Shown here piece after piece: positions 43,170 through 52,539 of a stretch of 64,000 bases of DNA. The stretch covers positions 1-64,000 of the forward strand of contig JBGPTF010000018.1 in NCBI GenBank assembly GCA_041490445.1, read 5' to 3'. Under the pieces are notes generated by a model. That model was not told the origin of the DNA and searched no databases. It saw nothing but the letters and a program-made list of their open reading frames with translations. The stretch is from JBGPTF01 sp041490445 (GTDB lineage: Bacteria; Acidobacteriota; Terriglobia; Acidiferrales; UBA7541). Within the stretch, counting starts at the first letter, position 1. Each line of letters opens with the position of its first letter. Position numbers and translations under genes: made by a program.

Positions 43170-46100
43170 CTATCTCTCTTTCACCTGGGGAATCGAAATG
43201 GCCGGGATGTTAGCCTGGCGAATTTTTCCGTTCAGCGCCGCCAGGTCCTTTTCGACGATCGTCTTCCATTTTGCCGCCTGCACCTCCACCTGCGAATTCA
43301 GGAATCCGTATGCGGTGTAATCCTGCTCGGTCGGCGGAGCATCGGACCTTTCGACGAACGCCGCAAGCGAGCTGAGCTGGTTGTTCAGACGCACCGGATA
43401 GTTCAGGGTGTCTTCGGTCGCCTTCACGTTCTTGCTGATCAGCTCGTCCTCGATCGCGGCCATTTTCTTGTCGATCGCGGCCGCGGCGTCGAGAATGCCC
43501 TTGGATTTTTCGTCCGCGCCGAGACGTTTGCGCAAGGCGTCGAATTGCCCGCGCACGCTGCGAATCTGATTCACTGTCTCATCCGCCAGCGAAACGCCCG
43601 CGCTGATCTTCGACGTCAGCGCGAATTGTTTTTCGAGATCGGCCAGCGGCGTCTTGACGCGCGGGTCCATCCCGACTTCGAACGGCTGCGTAACGCTTTT
43701 TCCGCCCACCGCCAGCTTGACCTCATACTTGCCCGGCACCACGAGCGGCCCGCGGGGATTCTCGCCGCCATCCCACACCGCGCCGGGAACGTTTGGCGGT
43801 GCGGCGGAGCGCAAATCCCAGACGAAACGGTTCATGCCGGCTTCCGACGGGAGTACGTCGCTCGCTTCCGCCTGGTCCGGCCATTCCTGCTGCACTTCGC
43901 CTTCTTTCGAGCGTTTACTCGAAAGCTCGCGGACAAGCTTGCCCTGGCTGTCGCGGATCTCGAGCTTGATCTCGTCCTTGGGCGCGGACTTCAGGTAGTA
44001 GTCCACGATCGCTCCGTTCGGGGCGTTTTCACCGTACCAGCGCAGCAAGCGTTCCGGCGCAACGCTGCCGGTGCGAAACCGCAAAGCGGGCTGCGGCGGG
44101 TAAAGATAAACGTCATCTCCCGCGATACGTTCCTCCGCTTGCCGCAGCGGCATGATGTCGTCGAGGATCCAGAACGAACGGCCGTGCGTGGCCACGACGA
44201 GATCGTCGCCTTTAATGACCAGGTCGTGGATCGGCGTCATCGGCAGGTTCAGTTGCAGCGTCTGCCAGTGCGCGCCGTCATCAAACGAAACAAAAACCCC
44301 AATCTCGGTCCCCGCGAACAGCAGGCCCTTGCGCCTGGGATCTTCGCGCACGGCGTGCACATAGGCACCCTCCGGAATCCCGCTGACGATCTTCGTCCAC
44401 GTCTTGCCGAAGTCGGTCGTCTTGTAGATGTACGGGCGGAGGTTATCGAGCCTGTGGCAATCCACCGCCATGTACGCCGTGCCGGCATCCTCCGGCGAGG
44501 CCTCGATCAGGCTGACGAGGCTCCACTCCGGCATGTCTTTCGGCGTCACGTTGGTCCAGTTCTTGCCGCCGTCGCGCGTGAGCTGCACCAGCCCATCATC
44601 CGTGCCGACCCAGATCAAGTCCTTCTGCAAGGGCGATTCCGCGATCGAGAAAATCACGTCGTAATATTCGACGCTGGTATTGTCCTTCGTGATCGGGCCG
44701 CCCGACGACTGCTGCTTGCTCTTGTCGTTGCGCGTCAGATCGCCGCTGATCGGCGTCCAACTCACCCCGCCGTTGGCCGTCTTGAACAGCATTTCCCCGC
44801 CCTGATACATCACGCCGGGGTCGTGAGAGGAAATGACGATCGGCGCGGTCCATTGGAAGCGATGCTTCAGCGTCGCGGCGCCCCAGCCGCTGGGATTCAC
44901 CGGCCAGACGGAGATGTCCTGCGCCTGCTGGGTGCGTTTGTCCCAGCGCGTGATCATCCCCCAGTTGTCTCCCGCATAGACGACACTGGAATCGCGCGGG
45001 TCGGGAACGATGTAGCCGCTCTCGCCGCCACCGACGTCGTGCCAATCCGTTTCGTCAATCACGCCGTGATCGGTGCGGCTGGCGATGGCGATGGTGGAAT
45101 TGTCCTGCTGCGCGCCGTACACGATATAGGGGAACGAGTTGTCGGTCGCCACGTGATAGAACTGCGCCGTCGGTTGATTGTTCTGCTTGGTCCAGGTCTT
45201 GCCGCCGTCCACGGTGATCGTTGCCCCGCCGTCATTGCCATTGATCAGGCGATTCGGATCCTTCGGATCGATCCAGAGGCCGTGGTGATCGCCGTGCGGC
45301 GCGGGCAGGAGCGTGAAACTCTTGCCGCCATCGGTTGAGCGAAACAGGCCCGTGTTCAAGATATAGACGGTGTCGAGGCTCCGCGGGTCGGCGAACACGT
45401 GCGTGAAATACCAGGCGCGCTGGCGGAAGCGATGGTCGTCATTCACCCGCTGCCAGGTGTCGCCGCCCTCCTCCGAGCGATACAGGCCGCCCTCCTTCGC
45501 TTCGATCAATGCATACACGCGATTCGCGTCGGCGCCAGAAACCGATACGCCGATGCGGCCAAGAATCCCTTCGGGCAGCCCGTGACCTTCGAGGCGCTTC
45601 CAGGTCGCGCCGCCATCAAAGGAGCGGTAGAGGCCGGAGCCGGGGCCGCCGCTTTCGAGCGACCACGGCGTGCGCACCGCCTGCCACATTGCGGCAAAGA
45701 CGATGTGCGAATTCGCGGGCGCGAAGGCCACGTCGATCGCGCCGGTCTTTTCGTCCTCGTACAAAACTTTCGCCCACGTCTTGCCGCCGTCGGTCGTGCG
45801 AAACACGCCGCGCTCCGCGTTCGAGCCGTAGGCATGGCCCAGCGCCGCCACCAGAACAATGTCGGGATTGCGCGGATCGACGATGACCTTGCCGATGTGT
45901 TGCGTGCCGTCCAGGCCGAGATGCGTCCAGGTCTTGCCCGCGTCAGCCGATTTGTACACGCCGTCACCGAACGAGATATTGCCGCGGATGCAGGCCTCTC
46001 CCGTCCCGACATAAATAATGTTGGGATCAGAAGGAGCCACCGCGATACTGCCGATGGAAGACACCGATTCCTTGTCGAAAACAGGCTCCCAACGGACCCC

Positions 46101-46343
46101 GCCGTTGGTAGTCTTCCACACACCTCCCGCGACTGCGCCGAAGTAATACGTCACCGGATCGCCCGGCACACCGGTAACCGCAAGAACGCGTCCACCACGG
46201 AACGGACCGATTGAGCGCCACTTCATCCCATTCCAAAGTTTTTGCGTCAGTCCCTGCGCGCCCGCTGGAACCGCGGAGAGAAGTGCCGCGAAGAAGAGCG
46301 GCCAGATCAACCGACGAATCGAAATTCGCTTTGTCACATGCAT
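43170..46343 (-). CDS. Large secreted beta-propeller protein with BNR/Asp-box repeats (VPS10/sortilin-like)
   Basis: A 1057-residue exported protein. From ATG 46343, with GGGAGG in front, the N-terminus is a signal peptide (WPLFFAALLSAVPAGA). Residues about 30-700 contain repeated Asp-box motifs (S/T-x-D-x-G-x-x-W): TTNGGVRW, SADAGKTW, TTDGGKTW, SFDGGATW, STDGGKSF, TVDGGKTW, TRDGGKNW and TTDFGKTW. These give two probable beta-propellers as in VPS10/sortilin-like proteins. The C-terminal 300 residues include a beta domain (about 760-860) and a helical segment ending in the NLLS-type tail. The family is common in Acidobacteria and related groups, but its substrate is unknown. Confidence 0.85.
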   Translation of the reverse strand: MHVTKRISIRRLIWPLFFAALLSAVPAGAQGLTQKLWNGMKWRSIGPFRGGRVLAVTGVPGDPVTYYFGAVAGGVWKTTNGGVRWEPVFDKESVSSIGSIAVAPSDPNIIYVGTGEACIRGNISFGDGVYKSADAGKTWTHLGLDGTQHIGKVIVDPRNPDIVLVAALGHAYGSNAERGVFRTTDGGKTWAKVLYEDEKTGAIDVAFAPANSHIVFAAMWQAVRTPWSLESGGPGSGLYRSFDGGATWKRLEGHGLPEGILGRIGVSVSGADANRVYALIEAKEGGLYRSEEGGDTWQRVNDDHRFRQRAWYFTHVFADPRSLDTVYILNTGLFRSTDGGKSFTLLPAPHGDHHGLWIDPKDPNRLINGNDGGATITVDGGKTWTKQNNQPTAQFYHVATDNSFPYIVYGAQQDNSTIAIASRTDHGVIDETDWHDVGGGESGYIVPDPRDSSVVYAGDNWGMITRWDKRTQQAQDISVWPVNPSGWGAATLKHRFQWTAPIVISSHDPGVMYQGGEMLFKTANGGVSWTPISGDLTRNDKSKQQSSGGPITKDNTSVEYYDVIFSIAESPLQKDLIWVGTDDGLVQLTRDGGKNWTNVTPKDMPEWSLVSLIEASPEDAGTAYMAVDCHRLDNLRPYIYKTTDFGKTWTKIVSGIPEGAYVHAVREDPRRKGLLFAGTEIGVFVSFDDGAHWQTLQLNLPMTPIHDLVIKGDDLVVATHGRSFWILDDIMPLRQAEERIAGDDVYLYPPQPALRFRTGSVAPERLLRWYGENAPNGAIVDYYLKSAPKDEIKLEIRDSQGKLVRELSSKRSKEGEVQQEWPDQAEASDVLPSEAGMNRFVWDLRSAAPPNVPGAVWDGGENPRGPLVVPGKYEVKLAVGGKSVTQPFEVGMDPRVKTPLADLEKQFALTSKISAGVSLADETVNQIRSVRGQFDALRKRLGADEKSKGILDAAAAIDKKMAAIEDELISKNVKATEDTLNYPVRLNNQLSSLAAFVERSDAPPTEQDYTAYGFLNSQVEVQAAKWKTIVEKDLAALNGKIRQANIPAISIPQVKER

Positions 46344-46976
46344 TGCAGAAGCCTCCCTAGAATGAATACAAAGGCAAGATCGTAATCCGTAGGGAGCATC
46401 AACGTGAAGCGATTTCTTTGCCGGCAGGCCAGTTCGCATTCGCTCAAGAGTCGAGTCGCTGTTTCCCTGCCCGGCGCGGCGGCGCAGCGCAATGATCTTC
46501 AACATTTCGCTATGAATTTTCTCTCCGGCAGCGGGCCGCGTGCCGGCGGAAATGTTTCGAACAGGATGCCTGTGTCACAGTGAAACTGCCTGCGGCCCCG
46601 CCGAATGATTCTTGAGAGCGCCAGGGCAAAACGCGTCCAGGATGGGCATCGCAACGTTCGTCCTATCAGTGGCTTCCGCGCGGTGAATTCTGACCGGGGA
46701 ATAAATGGTTGCAGATGAGAGGGCAGGTGATTTTGGCCGGTAAATTGCACCAACATCCGCGGCACTACGGGTGGCGTGCAGTCGGAGCATCTCCGTGACG
46801 ATGCGCAGCACTTGGGAGAATGCAATCTTAAACTCAGCAATCAGCGCTGAAACCCCGGGAACTGATCGTCGTTCTTTTCGCGATCTGCATCGCCCTGCGG
46901 GGCGTCGGCCCCAAGCAACAAGAACTCTGAAGGAGACGAAGGCGATGCAAGCCCGGATCGCCGCCGGATCACACCT
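46344..46976. other. Intergenic region between divergent genes
   Basis: About 630 bp between the minus-strand propeller gene and the plus-strand membrane gene. Two overlapping minus-strand frames are open here but are Arg/Cys/Ser-rich without homology and look like chance. No RNA gene, repeat or insertion end was found. It should contain promoters for both flanking genes. Confidence 0.4.
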
Positions 46977-47354
46977 ATGATTTCTGCCGCAATCCTCGTG
47001 CTTTCGGTAGGGGCCTTGGCGCAGTTCTTCTTTGCGTACTGCCGTTCCCTGCTTGCCACCTATGGCACGGTGGAACTGTCTCCGAAAACCAAGCAGACTG
47101 CAGGAATCTGCGATGAGGTCGCCGCTGGACAATTTCGGCGTCTCTTGGTTCTCGTGAGCGTTTACCCGGATCCCGGTGACGACGCCTTCGAAATTCGCGC
47201 CATCTCCGCCTACTACTCTCTTGTGCGTTTTTTCCGCGCCCTGTTCGGGTTCGTAGCCGAGCCAATCCGCCATTGGGCGGATCGCGAACTAGCAAGCTGC
47301 GCTTATTTCGCCGCGGTATCGCTCGATCGCCGAATCGCCCCCGCGCGCGAATAG
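46977..47354 (+). CDS. Small membrane-anchored protein of unknown function
   Basis: A 125-residue protein. An N-terminal membrane helix (MISAAILVLSVGALAQFFFAYCRSLLA, first 26 residues) precedes a soluble region with FRRLLVLVSVYPDPGDD and AISAYYSLVRFFRALF. The C-terminal helix has HWADRELASCAYFAAVSLDRRI. The segments look like a real protein, with amphipathic helices, but I cannot assign a family. It is convergent with the DUF192 gene. Confidence 0.6.
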   Translation: MISAAILVLSVGALAQFFFAYCRSLLATYGTVELSPKTKQTAGICDEVAAGQFRRLLVLVSVYPDPGDDAFEIRAISAYYSLVRFFRALFGFVAEPIRHWADRELASCAYFAAVSLDRRIAPARE

Positions 47355-47448
47355 TTCCTTCGATCTCCGGAACACTAGAAGTCCCGCCGTATTTCTTCCG
47401 ATACTCTTTTACGGACATCGTACCGTTGACCGCGGGCGCGCAGTCAGC

Positions 47449-47856
47449 TCACGAACCGGCCGTTTGATCTGCAGGAAGAATCTCCAGACGGTCGCCAACG
47501 CATGTCCCTGTCTCCGCGATCGTGTGCGGGGGAAGTTCAAGAATGCTTGCCGCGCGCAGCTTGACGGCGGAAATGCGAAAGGGCCGCATGTTCTCGACGA
47601 GATAGACCACTTGATGTTCCCGGTCGAGGAACACCACATCGATAGAGAACATCATTCCCAGCGTGTGCACGCCGTGGGAAGGAACGATCCAGAGCCCGCG
47701 GCCCGGCTGGCACCAGCGTCCGGTCTTCCCCAGTAGGCCGATCAACCGGCTGAAATAGGTATCGGCCAGCGCCGCGTGGGTCGCGAGATGCCGATGGCGC
47801 GTCCGGTTGTAGACGGACACCTGGTGAGCGGCCCTCACAAAAACCGGATCCGGCAT
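47449..47856 (-). CDS. DUF192 family protein
   Basis: A 135-residue protein of the DUF192 family, known structurally as a small beta barrel of uncertain function. Landmarks are ADTYFSRLIGLLGK, GLWIVPSHGVHTLGMMFSIDVVFLD, VVYLVENMRPFRIS and the C-terminal AASILELPPHTIAETGT. There is no signal peptide here, unlike many family members. It follows the Tad genes on the same strand and may be the last gene of that unit. Confidence 0.85.
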   Translation of the reverse strand: MPDPVFVRAAHQVSVYNRTRHRHLATHAALADTYFSRLIGLLGKTGRWCQPGRGLWIVPSHGVHTLGMMFSIDVVFLDREHQVVYLVENMRPFRISAVKLRAASILELPPHTIAETGTCVGDRLEILPADQTAGS

Positions 47857-47915
47857 CCCCGTTCTTCCTCTGCTCTCCGCCTCCGCGGGGCTTGGCGACG
47901 AGGTTGCGGTTCGCG

Positions 47916-48014
47916 CTACTCCGCTGCTTTCTTCTTGCGGCGCCAGACGATCACCACCAACACGATGATCGCTGCGATTCCTGCGAATACCCGGACGACC
48001 GTGGTCATGTCCAT
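47916..48014 (-). CDS. 32-residue single-helix membrane peptide
   Basis: A very short gene on the minus strand (ATG 48014, TAG at 47916-47918), with AGGAG 7 bases upstream. The peptide is MDMTTVVRV followed by a hydrophobic helix (FAGIAAIIVLVVIVW) and a basic tail (RRKKKAAE). The positive-inside tail and good ribosome binding site support expression. It lies between tadC and the DUF192 gene. It could modulate the TadBC platform, but no function is known. Confidence 0.55.
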   Translation of the reverse strand: MDMTTVVRVFAGIAAIIVLVVIVWRRKKKAAE

Positions 48015-48080
48015 TGTATTGCTCCTCGCCTCCTCGTTTTCTGGAACTGCCCCTCGGGCTGGCCGAAGTTTCTCACAAAC

Positions 48081-49004
48081 CTACCGGTTCAGGGCGGGAA
48101 ATACCTGGCGAAACAGGATGATGATTGCCGGCCCCAATAAGACCACGAAGAGCGCCGGAAAAATGAAGAATACGAGTGGTGGGACCATTTTCACGGTCGC
48201 CTTGGCGGCGGTCTCCTCGGCACGTTGCCGCCGCTTCGTCCGCAGATTGTCGGAATGAACGCGCAGCGCCTGTGCCAGGTCGGTGCCGAACCGATCGGTC
48301 TGGATGAGCATGGCCGTAAGTGATTTCAAGTCGTCCACGCCGGTGCGCGTCGAAAGGGAGTGCAGCGCATCTTCGCGGGCCTTCCCCATCTGCATTTCGA
48401 AATTCACGACTTGAAATTCCTCGCTCAATTCGGGGTGCACAAGGCGGAGTTCCTGCGAAACCCGATTGAGCGATTGGTCCAGCCCCAGCCCCGCTTCGAC
48501 GCAGACGACGAGAAGATCCAGCGCGTCGGGCAGCGACCGCAGCAAGCGGCGCTTCCTGGCGCGGACACGCCACGTCAGCCAGAATTCGGGCACCAGATAG
48601 CCCGCCACCAGAGCCAGACTGAACAGGAAGAATGGATTATGCCGGTACAGGCCCGAAAAATAGACAGCGGCAAGCAGGGCAACGGGCACGAGCAGCTTGA
48701 TCCCCCGCAGAATCATCACGGCTTCGGGGCTGTGGATGCCCGCACGGATCATCAGTTGATTCGCCTGGCCGAGCTCCTTGGGTGAGGAGGGCACCATTTT
48801 CCCCAGACTCTTCAGGGCGCGCTCCGCGAACGCCTTCTGTTTCTCGAGGAAGGTCGCTTCGTTCGCTTGCTCCCTGCCGTGCCAGAGACGGCCGAGCCGC
48901 CCTCTCGCCCGCCCCATCGAGCCGGAGATGGCGGCCAGCACGATCGTTGCGATCAAAAGGATCGCGGCGAAGGTGATGATCGCAGCGAACAGGGCGCCAG
49001 TCAT
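48081..49004 (-). CDS. tadC: Tad pilus inner-membrane platform protein TadC
   Basis: A 307-residue polytopic protein of the type II secretion F family. It has an N-terminal helix (about 4-27), two central helices (about 105-140), and a final helix (about 275-300), with the T2SSF domain in between: RSLPDALDLLVVCVEAGLGLDQSLNRVSQEL. The start ATG 49004 has GGAGG before it. It lies 18 bp after tadB. Confidence 0.92.
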   Translation of the reverse strand: MTGALFAAIITFAAILLIATIVLAAISGSMGRARGRLGRLWHGREQANEATFLEKQKAFAERALKSLGKMVPSSPKELGQANQLMIRAGIHSPEAVMILRGIKLLVPVALLAAVYFSGLYRHNPFFLFSLALVAGYLVPEFWLTWRVRARKRRLLRSLPDALDLLVVCVEAGLGLDQSLNRVSQELRLVHPELSEEFQVVNFEMQMGKAREDALHSLSTRTGVDDLKSLTAMLIQTDRFGTDLAQALRVHSDNLRTKRRQRAEETAAKATVKMVPPLVFFIFPALFVVLLGPAIIILFRQVFPALNR

Positions 49005-49022
49005 TGTTTCCTCCTCCGCAAG

Positions 49023-49988
49023 TCAGACGTCAATTTTTACGACCCTCCACATGATGAGGGAGCCGATAATCTGCAAACAGGCCGCGCCGACGAGCATGTA
49101 GGTGCCCCAGGGATCGCTGAACAGGAGATTGACGTAATCGGGATTCGCGAACTTCATGAAAACGAGCAGGCCGGGGGGCATGCCGATCAAGATGATGGCC
49201 GTTAACCGGCCCTGCGCCGTCCGCACCCGCAGCTCTCCCATGATCTTGAACCGTTCGCGAATCACATGAGCCAGGTTGTTCAGGATTTCCGCCAGATTGC
49301 CTCCGGTTTCCTTTTGAATCAGCAGCGCGCTGACGAAGAACCGCACGTCCACCAGCGGCACGCGCTCGGCCAGATTCCAGAGAGCATCGCGCAGTGGCAG
49401 GCCAAAGTTGTGCTCCTCGAAGGTCGTTCGAAATTCCCCCGCGATCGGTTGCGGCATTTCGTTCGCAATCATCTCCATCCCCGTGGTGAAGGCATGGCCG
49501 GCGCGAACGGCGCGGACTAGCAAATCAATGACCTCGGGGAAGGATTTTTCGAATGCGTACAGGCGCCGCCGGCGCCGGACGATCGCCAAGAGCAGAGGGA
49601 ACAAACCGCAGAGTATGCCGACGGCAAGCGCAAGCAAGGCGAACGGCAGTAACAGGGACGCCACGACGTAGGCCGCCATCCCGGTCACGCAACAGATCAG
49701 GACGAGTTTGCCCGGCCGGATGTGCCAACCGGCCTGGGTGAGATAGGTTTGCAGGCGTTTGCTCCACGACCAGCGCTGCAACATCCGATTGAACCGGGGC
49801 AAGCCGCTCATCGCCTCGTCCCGGGCTAGCCGGAATTTCTCCACCGGACTCTTCGAGCGGTCGGCGGGCGACACCGTCGCGAGCCGGCTAGCAATATCCA
49901 CCTGGCCGCGGCCCGCCAGCGCCAGGCCCACGCCGCCGACGAGCATCACGACCGCAAGAAACGTCAAAGCCACCCAAACAAGAGCCAT
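49023..49988 (-). CDS. tadB: Tad pilus inner-membrane platform protein TadB
   Basis: A 321-residue T2SSF-domain membrane protein that with TadC forms the platform for the TadA motor. The helices are at about 2-25, 95-135, and near the C-terminus. The T2SSF core is FPEVIDLLVRAVRAGHAFTTGMEMIANEMPQPI with ALLIQKETGGNLAEILNNLAHVIRER. The start ATG 49988 is chosen for its GGGAGG site; a frame from 50072 overlaps tadA and lacks homology. Confidence 0.92.
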   Translation of the reverse strand: MALVWVALTFLAVVMLVGGVGLALAGRGQVDIASRLATVSPADRSKSPVEKFRLARDEAMSGLPRFNRMLQRWSWSKRLQTYLTQAGWHIRPGKLVLICCVTGMAAYVVASLLLPFALLALAVGILCGLFPLLLAIVRRRRRLYAFEKSFPEVIDLLVRAVRAGHAFTTGMEMIANEMPQPIAGEFRTTFEEHNFGLPLRDALWNLAERVPLVDVRFFVSALLIQKETGGNLAEILNNLAHVIRERFKIMGELRVRTAQGRLTAIILIGMPPGLLVFMKFANPDYVNLLFSDPWGTYMLVGAACLQIIGSLIMWRVVKIDV

Positions 49989-49990
49989 CG

Positions 49991-51295
49991 TCAATGCCTC
50001 CCTGAATGGACGGAGGTGCGCTCGAAGACTGTGTTGGGGATCTGAATGCCCGCTTCCAGCAGCCGTTCGCAAAACTTTGGCCGGATCCCGCAGGCCGAAA
50101 ACTCACCGAGCACCTCTCCCTTTTCTCCTACGCCTCGTTTTTGGAAGGTGAAGATTTCCTGCATGGAGATGATGTCTCCCTCCATCCCGGTCACTTCGGC
50201 GAAGGAGATCACTTTGCGGGTGCCGTCGCTCATGCGAGCCACCTGAAGGACAACATCCAGTGCGGAACAGATTTGGCGGCGCACCGCGCGCTCGGGGAGT
50301 CCCAGGCTGGCCATGGCGACCATCGTCTCGAGGCGGGCGAGCGCGTCGCGCGGGGAGTTCGCGTGAATCGTCGTGAGCGAACCGTCGTGGCCCGTGTTCA
50401 TCGCTTGCAGCATGTCGAGCGCCTCTTCCCCGCGCACCTCGCCGATGACGATGCGGTCCGGCCGCATCCGCAGCGCATTGATCAGAAGCTGCCGCTGGCG
50501 AACAGCGCCTTTGCCTTCGATATTCGCGGGGCGGGTTTCGAGACGCACCACGTGCGCCTGCCGCAGCTTCAATTCGGCGGCATCCTCGATCGTGACGATG
50601 CGCTCCTTGTCGGAAATGTACGAGGAGAGGACGTTCAGCAAGGTTGTCTTGCCGGCCCCGGTGCCGCCCGAAACCAGCATGTTCAGCCGGGCCCGCACGC
50701 ACACTCCCAGGAGATCGAGCATGGGCTTGGTCAGGCTATGGTTTTTCACCAGGTCTTCGTCCTGCAGCCGTTCGTGGCCGAAACGGCGAATCGAAAGGCA
50801 GGGCCCGTCTATCGCCAGCGGCGAGATGACCGCGTTCACGCGCGAGCCGTCGGCCAGCCGGGCATCCACCATCGGCGAGGACTCGTCCACGCGCCGGCCC
50901 ACGGCCGCAACGATCCGGTCGATGATCAGCATCAGGTGCGCTTCATCGCGAAATTGAACCGGCGTGAGCTCGAGCAAGCCATTTCGCTCGACGTACACAC
51001 TCTTGTGGGAGTTGACCAGGATGTCCGAAACCGTGGGATCCTGCAGCAGCGGCTCCAGCGGGCCGAGTCCGAACACCTCGTCGAGCACTTCCTGCGAGAG
51101 CCGTTCGCGCTCGAGAAACGTAACGGGGGTGGCCTCGCTGGCCAGCAGGCCCTCGATCACTTGCGAGAGCTCCACGCGCACCGCGTCGCGATCCAACTTG
51201 GCCAGCCGGTCGAGGTTCACCTTCTGGATCAGCTTTCGATGGATCGCCGCCTTCAGCGTGCCGTAGTCCGGTCGAGTTGTGGCCGTGGGTGCCAT
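49991..51295 (-). CDS. cpaF: Tad pilus assembly ATPase TadA/CpaF
   Basis: The 434-residue cytoplasmic motor that powers Tad pilus assembly. It belongs to the secretion NTPase superfamily (GspE/VirB11-like). Walker A is GGTGAGKTT at residues 210-218; the Asp box and His box follow (TIEDAAELKL, HVVRLETRPANIEG); Walker B is IVIGEVRGEEALDML. The N-terminal domain contains the conserved DPTVSDILVN. It lies 2 bp before tadB. Confidence 0.96.
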   Translation of the reverse strand: MAPTATTRPDYGTLKAAIHRKLIQKVNLDRLAKLDRDAVRVELSQVIEGLLASEATPVTFLERERLSQEVLDEVFGLGPLEPLLQDPTVSDILVNSHKSVYVERNGLLELTPVQFRDEAHLMLIIDRIVAAVGRRVDESSPMVDARLADGSRVNAVISPLAIDGPCLSIRRFGHERLQDEDLVKNHSLTKPMLDLLGVCVRARLNMLVSGGTGAGKTTLLNVLSSYISDKERIVTIEDAAELKLRQAHVVRLETRPANIEGKGAVRQRQLLINALRMRPDRIVIGEVRGEEALDMLQAMNTGHDGSLTTIHANSPRDALARLETMVAMASLGLPERAVRRQICSALDVVLQVARMSDGTRKVISFAEVTGMEGDIISMQEIFTFQKRGVGEKGEVLGEFSACGIRPKFCERLLEAGIQIPNTVFERTSVHSGRH

Positions 51296-51309
51296 GCGTC
51301 CGGCTGTTT

Positions 51310-52482
51310 TCAGCGTGAGAAGAGACTGCTGAGCGCGCCGCGCTTTTCGGCAGCGGCGACCGCGATGCCGGTCAGGTTTCCGGCGAGCTGGCGAAGCTTT
51401 CCGCCCAGCGGGTTGCTGCTATCGCTGGTGAGCGGCATACCCAGATTCGCCGAATTGCTGGCCTGGCGGAAATCGTTGGGAAGGCGCGCGTAAATCGGGC
51501 GCTTCAGCGTTTTCTCGAACTTCTGCAGGGCCTCTTCATCTCCGCGGTGCCAGCGATTGATCACGATCCGGACGCGGTCCTTCTCCAGGCCGATTTCCGT
51601 CGCGGCCGCGAGGTGGCGTTCGAGGCTCCACAGCGAGGGCACGTTTGTCTCCGCCACGAGCAAAGTGCTCTGTGCCATTCGGAGCAAACTGCTCCATTCA
51701 GCGAGATTGGCCACGCCTGCGTCGATCAGCAGATAGTCGGCGCAGCCGTGCGCCACGTTCACCACGCGGGCGAGCGCTTCGAGCGTCACGTGCTCGGCGT
51801 CCTGCGGCCGCTGCATTCCCGCCAGCACCTGCACACCGGATTTGTGCGGCGAGAACAGGCCCCCTAGAAAATGGGCGTCTAGCCGCTCGATATTCTCGAG
51901 CGCATCCCGCAGGGTGAACCGCGGCTTGAGGTCGAACAGCAGCGCGGATTGGCCGAGCGGCCTCGCGAGATCGAGCAGCGCCACTTTCTTGTTCGTCACC
52001 TGGCACATCTGTACGGCAAGATTCACAGTCACCGTGCTCGTCCCCACACCGCCCTTCGCGCCGGCGATGACGATCAGCTTGCTTGTCGCGTTCCCGTTGC
52101 CCGTGGCCGCCTGCTCTTGGACAAATCGCGCGAGTGTGTCGGCGAGCGCCACCGGGTCGATGGGCTTCGGGAAAAACTCCTGGACGCCGGAGCGCATTGC
52201 TCGCAGGAGAATCTCGGGGCCCGGCTCGTCGAGCGAGGCGCAGGCGATAATTCGAACGCTCGGGCGGATTTGCCGAAGGCGTGCCGCGAGATCAAAAAAC
52301 GGCTCCTTGTCCTCTCCCAGGTCCAGCAGAACGACATCGGGAACAGCTTCCGCGGAGATCTGATTGTCGAGCACGGAGGGGGTCCACTCACGGATCACGC
52401 TCACATAGCCGCTTTGTTGGAGGGTGGCGCGCAGGAGTTTGTCGCCACCGGCGTCGCTGCTCACCACCACCGTCGTCAACAT
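51310..52482 (-). CDS. cpaE: CpaE/TadZ pilus-localisation ATPase-fold protein
   Basis: A MinD/ParA-related protein of about 390 residues that positions the Tad pilus. The N-terminal domain (about 1-115) is a receiver-like fold (VPDVVLLDLGEDKEP, then VQEFFPKPIDPVALADTL). The C-terminal P-loop domain has a deviant Walker A, AKGGVGTST, where the second lysine is absent, and DYLLIDAGVANLAEWSSLL as Walker B. ATG 52482 is chosen because a GGGAGAG site precedes it; an upstream GTG at 52497 is possible. Confidence 0.9.
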   Translation of the reverse strand: MLTTVVVSSDAGGDKLLRATLQQSGYVSVIREWTPSVLDNQISAEAVPDVVLLDLGEDKEPFFDLAARLRQIRPSVRIIACASLDEPGPEILLRAMRSGVQEFFPKPIDPVALADTLARFVQEQAATGNGNATSKLIVIAGAKGGVGTSTVTVNLAVQMCQVTNKKVALLDLARPLGQSALLFDLKPRFTLRDALENIERLDAHFLGGLFSPHKSGVQVLAGMQRPQDAEHVTLEALARVVNVAHGCADYLLIDAGVANLAEWSSLLRMAQSTLLVAETNVPSLWSLERHLAAATEIGLEKDRVRIVINRWHRGDEEALQKFEKTLKRPIYARLPNDFRQASNSANLGMPLTSDSSNPLGGKLRQLAGNLTGIAVAAAEKRGALSSLFSR

Positions 52483-52539
52483 GCCCGGCTCTCCCACTCC
52501 CTTCGGGGTGCTTTCGGTTCCGGCGTTACCGGCCCGCCG

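Noticed and set aside
46575..47273. A 232-codon minus-strand frame
   Set aside because: Overlaps the better supported plus-strand gene at 46977 and has no membrane or domain structure.
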